23,448 bases of DNA, from assembly GCA_913775005.1 (NCBI GenBank), contig CAJYKY010000105.1:1-23448 (forward strand), read 5' to 3'. The stretch comes from an uncultured Achromobacter sp. GTDB lineage: Bacteria > Pseudomonadota > Gammaproteobacteria > Burkholderiales > Burkholderiaceae_B. Of the stretch, positions 16,736 to 23,322 are shown one piece after another. Below the pieces are notes generated by a model. It searched no databases and was not told where the DNA came from. It saw only the letters and a list, made by a program, of their open reading frames with translations. A program made the position numbers and the translations under genes. Each line of letters opens with the position of its first letter. The first letter of the stretch is position 1.

Positions 16736-17860
16736 TTAGTAGTCGGTCAGCGTAATGAGCCCGCCGGTGCCGCTACTGACGCCTAGCCCGAATGACGTCA
16801 TCAACTGATTGGCGCCTTCAAAGGTGGCCACGGCGTCCTGGCCGCTCAAGCCCAGATCATCGACGGCGCGCACGGACACGTAGTACGTGCCGGGGCCGGG
16901 CGCGGTAAAGCGGATGTCGTTCGTGGGAAAGCGCGTGGACGACACAGGCAGCTCGCCATCGGCATCGCGCGAGACGCGCACCAGGTAGCCCTGTGCGCCG
17001 GCAACGGGTGCGAATGCGGTGGTCCATCCGCCGCCGCCCGCGCGTTGGGGGGCGCCAAGCTGCGGCGCTGCCAACAGTTCGCGCACGCCGGACACGCTGC
17101 CGTCGTTGCTGACGGCAGCGCCGAAACCGCGCGCAACGGCGACGGGTTTGGCCGGTGCGGATCCGGGAGCGTGCGCTTGCAGGCGCACGCTGCCTTCCAG
17201 CACCTCGCTATGCACGCCGCCCGCGCCGCTTTGCACGCGAAAACGCGTGCCGCGCACGCCAGTCACGGCCACGGGGGTGCGCACTTCAAAGCGGCCCACG
17301 CCTTGTCCGGTGGGCGCGACGGTGGATTCCACGCTGCCACGCTGCACCTGAATCACGGAATCGGTCAGCGCCGTGCCTTCGAATTGGCGCAGGCGCTTGA
17401 GTTCAACCGCACCGTCGGCCGGCAAGGTGAGCTTGGATCCGTCGGCCAGTTCCAGCGTCACAAAGCCATTGGGCGAGGTGACGACCGTGCTGCCTTCGTC
17501 AACGCTCGCGCCGGTTTGCAGCGACTTGCCGCTGATGTTGGCCTGTCCGCTTACGTGGACAACGCGCGCGGGCGCAGCGCGCACCGGAATCATCGACAGC
17601 GGAATACGCAGCTCAAGTCCGATGGGCAGCAGTTCAGGCGTGACCACTTTGTTCAGCGTCTGCAACTGCGCCCAGTTGGCCTGGTTGCGCGTGTATTGCG
17701 TGGCAAGGTTGATCAGCGTGTCGCCCTGGCGGACGCGATAGATGAAGTCATCGCCCAGCGCACCGGCCGGCTGGCTATGCGCGGGCGCGGATAACAAGGT
17801 GCAGGCGAGCAGCAACGCGGGCGGCAGGACAGGCGAAAAAAGCGCGCGACGGCGGCTCAT
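16736..17860 (-). CDS. Secreted LysM-FecR domain protein
   Basis: The 374-residue protein has a signal peptide (about 1-29, cleavage after AHS). A LysM peptidoglycan-binding domain follows at about 40-87 (YRVRQGDTLINLATQY to LPIGLELRIP). The FecR-type domain is at about 117-212, with TPVAVTGVRGTRFRV as its signature. A fibronectin-III-like C-terminal domain lies at about 276-345 (FAPVAGAQGYLVRVSRD, GPGTYYVSVRAVDDLGL). The ATG at 17860 is chosen over a TTG at 17869: GGAG at 17872-17875 is 11 bases from the ATG but only two from the TTG. It lies between the regulator (34-bp gap) and the CHASE2 kinase (10-bp gap), suggesting it is a periplasmic partner in the same pathway. FecR domains in other systems transmit signals to ECF sigma factors, but no sigma factor is present here. 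Confidence 0.9.
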   Translation of the reverse strand: MSRRRALFSPVLPPALLLACTLLSAPAHSQPAGALGDDFIYRVRQGDTLINLATQYTRNQANWAQLQTLNKVVTPELLPIGLELRIPLSMIPVRAAPARVVHVSGQANISGKSLQTGASVDEGSTVVTSPNGFVTLELADGSKLTLPADGAVELKRLRQFEGTALTDSVIQVQRGSVESTVAPTGQGVGRFEVRTPVAVTGVRGTRFRVQSGAGGVHSEVLEGSVRLQAHAPGSAPAKPVAVARGFGAAVSNDGSVSGVRELLAAPQLGAPQRAGGGGWTTAFAPVAGAQGYLVRVSRDADGELPVSSTRFPTNDIRFTAPGPGTYYVSVRAVDDLGLSGQDAVATFEGANQLMTSFGLGVSSGTGGLITLTDY

Positions 17861-17894
17861 GACGATCAAATCTCCGGAAAAGGGCGGCGTCGTG

Positions 17895-18611
17895 TCAGGA
17901 TGGGCTGGCGGCGCTGTCTTCTGCGGCGCTGATCAGTTCCAGCCGGTAGCCAAGCGCATAGGACGAGCTCAGGCGCACGCCGTGTTCGGGCCGCAGCTGA
18001 AGCTTCTGGCGAATGTTCGACAGGTGCGTGTCCAGCGTGCGCGAGGTGGCGGGGATTTCCCGGTTCCACACGCATTCAGCCAGCACGTCGCGCGACATGA
18101 GCCGGCCCAGGTTGCGAAAGAACAGCAGCGCCAGTTCAAATTCTTTGGGGGCGAGCGACACGGCCACGCCGTCAAGCAGGATCGTGCGAGCGGCGGGTTC
18201 GATGCGGTAGCGCGCGACGTCGAACGTGTCGTTGGCCGGTTCGGCGATCTGACTGCGCCGCAGCAGGGCCGCCACGCGCGCCAGCAGCTCCAGCGGACGC
18301 AGCGGTTTGACGATGTAGTCATCGGCGCCGGCGCGCAGGCCTTCCACCAGGTCGTCCTCGCTGGAACGATTGGTCAGGAAGATCACGGGAATCCGGCCGC
18401 CGATATTGGCGCGCAACCAACGCACCACATCGTCGCCATCGATGTCGGGCAGGTGCCAATCCAGCAGCACCAGATCGAATTGCTCGGTACGCAACGCGGC
18501 CAGCAAGTCACGGCTTTGGTGATAGCTGGTGCAGGTATATCCCGCGGCGGTCAGCACTTGCTGGATACGCCGCGCTTGGTCAAGGTCGTCTTCCAGCGAC
18601 GCGATTTTCAT
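17895..18611 (-). CDS. OmpR-family response regulator, canonical receiver
   Basis: The 238-residue regulator has an intact receiver: acidic pair E7/D8, phospho-acceptor D51 (LVLLDWHLPD), T80 and K102-P103 (YIVKPL). A winged-helix DNA-binding domain follows (about 135-230; LAPKEFELALLFF, RTLDTHLSNIRQKL, YALGYRLE). The start is ATG 18611 (MKIASLEDD); a longer open frame extends 69 codons upstream but reads poorly and covers the promoter region. It is first in an operon with the LysM-FecR protein and the CHASE2 kinase, which is its probable partner. Direct repeats 120-150 bp upstream of its start may be its own binding sites. Confidence 0.95.
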   Translation of the reverse strand: MKIASLEDDLDQARRIQQVLTAAGYTCTSYHQSRDLLAALRTEQFDLVLLDWHLPDIDGDDVVRWLRANIGGRIPVIFLTNRSSEDDLVEGLRAGADDYIVKPLRPLELLARVAALLRRSQIAEPANDTFDVARYRIEPAARTILLDGVAVSLAPKEFELALLFFRNLGRLMSRDVLAECVWNREIPATSRTLDTHLSNIRQKLQLRPEHGVRLSSSYALGYRLELISAAEDSAASPS

Positions 18612-18733
18612 CAGACGTAGTCTCGCGAAGGTTTGCCACGCAAGCGCGCCCTGTGGCGCCCTACTGCAAGAGGGTGAGCAAATTGTGTAAACGAATGATA
18701 ACTCGCGGATTGGGGACGCTGGCAACGTTATGG

Positions 18734-18761
18734 CAAACACTGTCAAACATTGCAAAGTTAA
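18734..18761. promoter_or_regulatory. Tandem direct repeats, candidate OmpR-family operator
   Basis: CAAACACTG (18734-18742), CAAACATTG (18744-18752) and a weaker CAAAGTTAA (18753-18761) recur every 9-10 bp; on the minus strand they read as TGTTTG units. OmpR/PhoB-family regulators bind tandem repeats about one helical turn apart. On the minus strand a TATCAT -10-like hexamer lies at 18695-18700 with a poor -35, which would place the repeats about 45-75 bp upstream of the regulator operon start. The repeats are seen; the function is inferred. Confidence 0.4.
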
Positions 18762-18777
18762 CGAATCTTGACTGGAG

Positions 18778-18791
18778 TTGTTGCGCAACAA
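18778..18791. repeat. 14-bp perfect palindrome between divergent regulators
   Basis: TTGTTGCGCAACAA is a perfect palindrome with no spacer, about 85 bp upstream of the orphan regulator start. It could be an operator for a dimeric regulator. No clear plus-strand promoter can be placed beside it. Confidence 0.45.
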
Positions 18792-18874
18792 GACGCCACA
18801 CTGTCTCAACTGTCCCACTTACCCGCCACAAAGCCGGCCGAGCGGGGCAGGGTTAGTTAGAGGTGGAAAGAGCT

Positions 18875-19576
18875 ATGAATCAATTGCGCATACTGATGAT
18901 GTCGCCGGACGAGATGGTGCGAAACACTGCCGTCTCCGCCTTGTTGCAAGCCGGGATCTCCGCCCGGGGCTGCTCGACATCACTTGAACTGTTCGGATTG
19001 CTCAATAGCGGTGTCTACGATGCCGTGGTCCTGGATGTAGGGACGCTGGGCGAAATCGGGTACGCACTCGTGGCCCGCCTGCACGGTTCGTCTCCGATGG
19101 GAATTGTGGTGACGGGCCGCGGCATGTCGGTCGAAACCCGTCTGCGTTGCCTGCAAAGCGGCGCGGACGCCTGCCTGACCGAACCGCAGGATCCGCGCGA
19201 ACTTGCATGCATCATGCTGGCGCTTGCGCGCCGCTTGCCCGCCGGGCAGGACAACCCCATCGTCGACGAATCGGTCGGTGGCCAATGGGAATTGCGTGAT
19301 CAGGGCTGGACACTCGCCGCGCCGTCGGGGGCGACGATATCTTTGTCGGCCAATGAACGGTTGATCGTGCGCTCGCTGTTGGAAGTGGCGGGCAGGGCGG
19401 TGGGGCGTTCGGAACTTGGCGACGAACTGCGGGTCGAAGGAGGCGGCGTGCGCTCCAGCGGCTCGCGCAGCATCGACGTGATCGTCAGCCGCCTGCGACG
19501 CAAGGCCGAACTGGCCGGCGTGATGTTGCCGATCCGCACCGTGTACGGCAGCGGCTACTTGTTCGCCGATCAGTAG
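18875..19576 (+). CDS. OmpR-like regulator with degenerate receiver
   Basis: The 233-residue protein has receiver plus winged-helix architecture. The ATG at 18875 (MNQLRILMMSPDE) is chosen over a GTG four codons upstream, because GGAAAG at 18865-18870 precedes it and the beta-1 strand then starts normally. The receiver keeps D54 (DAVVLDVG) and T80 (GIVVTG). The Mg-binding acidic pair expected after beta-1 is S10-P11, and the conserved Lys is E103 (CLTEPQD). The C-terminal domain (about 130-232; ISLSANERLIVRSLLE, RSIDVIVSRLRRKAE, VYGSGYLF) looks intact for DNA binding. It is therefore probably phosphorylation-independent. It is divergent from the kinase-linked regulator by 263 bp and has no kinase of its own beside it. 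Confidence 0.92.
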   Translation: MNQLRILMMSPDEMVRNTAVSALLQAGISARGCSTSLELFGLLNSGVYDAVVLDVGTLGEIGYALVARLHGSSPMGIVVTGRGMSVETRLRCLQSGADACLTEPQDPRELACIMLALARRLPAGQDNPIVDESVGGQWELRDQGWTLAAPSGATISLSANERLIVRSLLEVAGRAVGRSELGDELRVEGGGVRSSGSRSIDVIVSRLRRKAELAGVMLPIRTVYGSGYLFADQ

Positions 19577-19580
19577 AGCG

Positions 19581-19598
19581 CCGTCCTTCGAAGGACGG
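19581..19598. repeat. 18-bp palindrome after the orphan regulator
   Basis: CCGTCCTTCGAAGGACGG is a perfect palindrome that starts four bases after the stop codon and can form a 7-bp hairpin with a TCGA loop. With no T-run it is only a possible weak terminator. Confidence 0.5.
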
Positions 19599-19695
19599 TC
19601 CCGCAAGCAGGTCCGGACCCGCAGCCAGGGCGCGGATCTGGCCTGCGCGGAAATGCCTCGATACATGGCCCCATTTTTCACGACCCGCGCCTAAC

Positions 19696-19714
19696 TGCCG
19701 GCTTTTTGCCGGCA
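19696..19714. repeat. Inverted repeat TGCCGGC-TTTTT-GCCGGCA
   Basis: A 7-bp perfect GC-rich stem encloses five T residues, about 30 bp upstream of the str operon promoter. The T-run is in the loop, not after the stem, so it is not a standard terminator. It may still insulate the promoter from upstream transcription. Confidence 0.45.
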
Positions 19715-19745
19715 ACGCGCGACGTGTTGGGGCTTACAAATTTCT

Positions 19746-19775
19746 TTGACAGTACGCCTTGATCTCAGTTATGCT
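19746..19775 (+). promoter_or_regulatory. Promoter of the str operon (rpsL-rpsG-fusA-tuf)
   Basis: A perfect -35 TTGACA (19746-19751) is followed after 18 bp by TATGCT (19770-19775), four of six bases of the -10 consensus. Transcription would begin near 19782. No other equally good sigma-70 pair was noticed before rpsL. Confidence 0.75.
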
Positions 19776-20108
19776 AAAGGGCTTACTGCTTTATTTCGCG
19801 CGCAAAATCTGTACGCTAAAAGGTAAACAGTTCAAGACTTGTCCGGTACTTGCCGGCTGACAACAAACAGGGTGCGTCACGAGCCTTTGTTTTTGAAAAG
19901 CCCACGGTACATCTTTCGGCCAAGCCCTGACTGCCCCGGCCGCATCCAGTTTTGTGCGTTTGTCATGGTTTGTTGGCAAGCCCGCTCTTTTACGTATTTG
20001 AACGTTTGAGGCGGTTTTGCGCGAACTGCCTTCTCCGAAAAGTTCATCCTTTGAGGAGACGAGTACGCAAGTACTTACCAGTGGTACGTAAAAGGGATTT
20101 CAAAGGTC

Positions 20109-20486
20109 ATGCCTACCATTAGCCAACTCGTGCGCAAGCCGCGCGAAGTCAGCATCATCAAAAGCAAGAGCCCCGCGCTCGAAAACTGCCCGCAACGCCG
20201 CGGCGTGTGCACCCGCGTGTACACCACCACCCCCAAGAAGCCGAACTCCGCTCTGCGTAAGGTTGCCAAAGTGCGTCTGACCAACGGTTACGAAGTCATT
20301 TCGTACATCGGCGGTGAAGGCCACAACCTGCAAGAGCACTCGGTGGTTCTGGTGCGTGGCGGTCGTGTGAAGGACTTGCCCGGTGTGCGTTATCACATCG
20401 TGCGCGGTTCCCTCGACCTGCAAGGCGTCAAGGATCGTAAGCAAGCCCGCTCGAAGTACGGCGCCAAGCGCCCGAAGAAGGCTTAA
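20109..20486 (+). CDS. rpsL: 30S ribosomal protein S12
   Basis: S12 sits at the decoding centre and controls translational accuracy. The 125-residue product has [13 protein letters not shown] at the start and the conserved [21 protein letters not shown]43/K44 and the lysine of [13 protein letters not shown] are unchanged; substitutions there cause streptomycin resistance in other bacteria, so the gene looks wild type at those sites. It is first in the str operon after a long leader. Confidence 0.98.
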
Positions 20487-20540
20487 TAACGAGTCAGCAG
20501 TACCCCCGCGTGGCGGAAGTCCGTCACTAGGGAAGTGCGA

Positions 20541-20626
20541 CCGCGCCCTCCGGTTTTTTTGGGATGGAGCGCGGCACGTAAGGGGTCGTCCCAAATGGGC
20601 GGCCATGGCCGTGTAATGAAACACGG
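20541..20626 (+). promoter_or_regulatory. Structured rpsL-rpsG spacer, possible S7 control region
   Basis: The 169-nt spacer contains CCGCGC-CC-TCC (20541-20551) pairing with GGAGCGCGG (20566-20574) around a T-rich loop, and a perfect CCGTGT/ACACGG stem (20609-20614 with 20621-20626). In E. coli, S7 binds the rpsL-rpsG spacer to repress the operon. By position this could be the equivalent, but I recognise no conserved S7-site sequence. Confidence 0.4.
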
Positions 20627-20655
20627 TTCAACTGAACAGACACAAGGAAGCAACA

Positions 20656-21126
20656 ATGCCCCGTCGTCGCGAAGTACCCAAGCGCGAGATTCTGCCCGAT
20701 CCCAAGTTCGGCAGCGTCGAGCTCGCCAAGTTCATGAACGTCGTCATGCTGGACGGCAAGAAGGCCGTCGCCGAGCGCATCGTTTACGGCGCCCTCGAGC
20801 AAGTCGCCACCAAGACCGGCAAAGAGCCGATCGAGGTGTTCAGCCTGGCGATCAACAACATCAAGCCGATCGTCGAAGTGAAGAGCCGCCGCGTTGGCGG
20901 TGCCAACTACCAAGTGCCGGTTGAAGTGCGCCCCGTGCGCCGCCTGGCCCTGGCTATGCGTTGGCTCCGTGAAGCCGCTAAGAAGCGTGGCGAAAAATCG
21001 ATGGATCTGCGTCTTGCTGGCGAACTGATCGACGCCGCTGAAGGTCGTGGCGCCGCGATGAAGAAGCGCGAAGACACGCACAAGATGGCAGAGGCCAACA
21101 AGGCCTTCAGCCATTTCCGCTGGTAA
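20656..21126 (+). CDS. rpsG: 30S ribosomal protein S7
   Basis: S7 nucleates assembly of the 30S head and contacts E-site tRNA. The 156-residue product starts MPRRREVPKREILPDPKFGS and contains IEVFSLAINNIKPIVEVKSR, GGANYQVPVEVRPVRR and a C-terminal KKREDTHKMAEANKAFSHFRW, all typical. AAGGA near 20644-20648 serves as ribosome binding site. It is followed after 18 bases by fusA. Confidence 0.98.
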   Translation: MPRRREVPKREILPDPKFGSVELAKFMNVVMLDGKKAVAERIVYGALEQVATKTGKEPIEVFSLAINNIKPIVEVKSRRVGGANYQVPVEVRPVRRLALAMRWLREAAKKRGEKSMDLRLAGELIDAAEGRGAAMKKREDTHKMAEANKAFSHFRW

Positions 21127-21144
21127 TTTAAGGACTAATCCACC

Positions 21145-23247
21145 ATGGCCCGCAAAACCCCGATCGAGCGCTATCGCAACATTGGTATCTCTGCGCACAT
21201 CGATGCAGGGAAAACCACCACGACCGAACGTATCCTGTTCTACACCGGTGTCAATCACAAGATTGGCGAAGTGCATGATGGCGCAGCCACCATGGACTGG
21301 ATGGAGCAAGAGCAAGAGCGTGGCATCACCATTACGTCGGCTGCTACGACGGCGTTTTGGCGTGGCATGGCGAAGAACTATCCCGAACACCGCATCAACA
21401 TCATCGACACCCCGGGTCACGTGGACTTCACCATTGAGGTGGAACGTTCCATGCGCGTCCTGGACGGTGCTTGCATGGTCTACTGCGCGGTGGGCGGTGT
21501 TCAGCCCCAGTCCGAAACCGTGTGGCGCCAAGCCAACAAGTACGGCGTGCCGCGTCTGGCTTTCGTCAACAAGATGGACCGCACCGGCGCCAACTTCTTC
21601 AAGGTCTATGACCAGCTGAAGAACCGCCTGCGCGCCAATCCCGTGCCGATCGTGATCCCGATCGGTGCTGAAGACACGTTCCAAGGCGTGGTCGACCTGG
21701 TCAAGATGAAGGCGATCATTTGGGACGAAGCCAGCCAAGGCATCAAGTTCGACTACCACGACATCCCCGCCGAACTCGAAGCGCAAGCTAACGAATGGCG
21801 TGAGAAGCTGGTTGAAGCCGCCGCTGAGTCGTCGGAAGAGCTGATGAACAAGTACCTGGAAACGGGTTCCTTGGACGAAGCCGAAATCAACCTGGCCATC
21901 CGTCAACGCACCATCGCTGGCGAAATCCAGCCGATGCTGTGCGGCACCGCCTTCAAGAACAAGGGCGTGCAGCGCATGCTGGACGCGGTCATCGACTACC
22001 TGCCTTCGCCCGTGGACATCCCCGCGGTTGACGGCCAGGACGACGATGGCAATCCGGTCACGCGTGAAGCCAACGACGACGAGAAGTTCTCGGCGCTGGC
22101 ATTCAAGCTGATGAGCGATCCGTTCGTGGGTCAATTGACCTTCGTGCGTGTGTACTCGGGCGTTCTGAAATCGGGCGATACGGTCTACAACCCCATCAAG
22201 GGCAAGAAGGAACGTATCGGCCGCATTCTGCAGATGCACGCGAACAACCGCGAAGAAATCAAGGAAGTGTTGGCAGGCGACATCGCCGCTGTGGTGGGTC
22301 TGAAAGACGTGACCACCGGCGAAACGCTGTGCGACATCGACTCCCACATCCTGCTCGAACGCATGATCTTCCCCGAGCCCGTGATTTCGCAGGCCGTGGA
22401 ACCGAAGTCGAAGGCTGACCAAGAAAAGATGGGTCTGGCGCTGTCGCGTCTGGCTCAGGAAGATCCGTCGTTCCGCGTGCGCAGCGACGAAGAATCCGGC
22501 CAAACCATCATTTCCGGTATGGGCGAGCTCCACCTGGAAATTCTGGTCGACCGCATGAAGCGCGAATTCGGCGTGGAAGCGAACGTCGGCAAGCCGCAAG
22601 TGGCTTACCGCGAAACGATCCGCAAGGTCTGCGAAGAAATCGAAGGCAAGTTCGTCAAGCAGTCGGGCGGTCGCGGTCAGTACGGTCACGTTGTCCTGAA
22701 GGTCGAGCCGTTGCCTCCTGGCGGTGGCTACGAATTCGTGGACGCCATCAAGGGCGGTGTGGTTCCTCGCGAATACATCCCCGCAGTGGACAAGGGCATC
22801 CAGGAAACGCTGCCGTCGGGCATCCTGGCGGGTTACCCCGTCGTGGACGTCAAGGTCACGCTGTTCTTCGGTTCGTACCACGATGTGGACTCGAACGAAA
22901 ACGCGTTCAAGATGGCCGGCTCCATGGCGTTCAAGGACGGCATGCGCAAGGCTAGCCCCGTGCTGCTGGAACCGATGATGGCCGTCGAAGTCGAAACGCC
23001 GGAAGACTACGCTGGTACCGTGATGGGCGATCTGTCCTCGCGTCGCGGCATGGTCCAAGGTATGGACGACATGGTTGGTGGCGGCAAGACCATCAAGGCT
23101 GAAGTGCCCCTGGCCGAGATGTTCGGTTACGCCACGAACCTGCGTTCGTTGACGCAAGGTCGTGCCACGTACACGATGGAATTCAAGCATTACTCCGAGG
23201 CTCCCAAGAACGTCGCTGACGAAGTCATCGCCGCTCGGGCCAAGTAA
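21145..23247 (+). CDS. fusA: Elongation factor G
   Basis: EF-G is the GTPase that drives translocation and, with RRF, ribosome recycling. The 700-residue product has G1 AHIDAGKTT at 17-25, DTPGH at 88-92 and NKMD at 142-145. Domain II and later domains include RVYSGVLKSGD and GMGELHLEILVDRMKREFGV, and domain IV includes SGGRGQYGHVVLKVEP. Length fits the bacterial family. AAGGA at 21130-21134 precedes the ATG. It lies in the usual rpsL-rpsG-fusA-tuf order. Confidence 0.99.
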   Translation: MARKTPIERYRNIGISAHIDAGKTTTTERILFYTGVNHKIGEVHDGAATMDWMEQEQERGITITSAATTAFWRGMAKNYPEHRINIIDTPGHVDFTIEVERSMRVLDGACMVYCAVGGVQPQSETVWRQANKYGVPRLAFVNKMDRTGANFFKVYDQLKNRLRANPVPIVIPIGAEDTFQGVVDLVKMKAIIWDEASQGIKFDYHDIPAELEAQANEWREKLVEAAAESSEELMNKYLETGSLDEAEINLAIRQRTIAGEIQPMLCGTAFKNKGVQRMLDAVIDYLPSPVDIPAVDGQDDDGNPVTREANDDEKFSALAFKLMSDPFVGQLTFVRVYSGVLKSGDTVYNPIKGKKERIGRILQMHANNREEIKEVLAGDIAAVVGLKDVTTGETLCDIDSHILLERMIFPEPVISQAVEPKSKADQEKMGLALSRLAQEDPSFRVRSDEESGQTIISGMGELHLEILVDRMKREFGVEANVGKPQVAYRETIRKVCEEIEGKFVKQSGGRGQYGHVVLKVEPLPPGGGYEFVDAIKGGVVPREYIPAVDKGIQETLPSGILAGYPVVDVKVTLFFGSYHDVDSNENAFKMAGSMAFKDGMRKASPVLLEPMMAVEVETPEDYAGTVMGDLSSRRGMVQGMDDMVGGGKTIKAEVPLAEMFGYATNLRSLTQGRATYTMEFKHYSEAPKNVADEVIAARAK

Positions 23248-23256
23248 ATAACCCTG

Positions 23257-23285
23257 GCCAGGTCCACTCATCCGGGTGGCCTGGC
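23257..23285 (+). repeat. Hairpin in the fusA-tuf spacer
   Basis: GCCAGG-T-CCAC (23257-23267) pairs with GTGG-CCTGGC (23276-23285), ten base pairs with one bulge. No T-run follows. It may modulate processing between fusA and tuf. Confidence 0.5.
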
Positions 23286-23322
23286 GGATTCAAGTTTCCT
23301 TGAAAGTTAAAGGATAGAGATC

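Larger units (their letters stand above)
19577..20108 (+). other. Gene-free region and long rpsL leader
   Basis: No credible protein gene is seen in these 532 bases. The first 170 hold two inverted repeats and the str promoter. The remaining roughly 325 nt would be an unusually long rpsL 5' leader. It contains a hairpin TTGTC-CGG/CCG-GACAA (19839-19863), a short AGTAC-GCAA-GTACT hairpin (about 20062-20075) and a strong Shine-Dalgarno-like GAGGAG (20053-20058) that has no start codon at a usable distance. The rpsL start itself has AAAGG only two bases upstream and AAAGGG 12 bases upstream. Leader function is unknown. Confidence 0.6.

Noticed and set aside
18741..18746. Perfect TTGACA on the minus strand within the TGTTTG repeats
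   Set aside because: No -10-like hexamer lies 16-18 bp downstream on that strand, so it is better explained as part of the direct repeats.
19771..19860. Possible small leader peptide (ATG CTA AAG ...) near the str promoter
   Set aside because: The ATG lies within the -10 hexamer, so the predicted transcript would not contain it, and no ribosome binding site is seen.
12290..20108. Possible mobile island or prophage remnant between rpoC and rpsL
   Set aside because: No integrase, transposase, att-like direct repeats or IS ends were seen, and GC content and codon style resemble the rest of the window.
20081..20122. 13-codon GTG frame overlapping the rpsL start, downstream of GAGGAG
   Set aside because: The GTG is more than 20 bases from GAGGAG, beyond usable spacing, and the peptide shows nothing recognisable.
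20527..23271. Open frame of about 914 codons opposite rpsG and fusA
   Set aside because: It spans two real genes and their spacer on the other strand and has no recognisable motif; again a codon-bias shadow.
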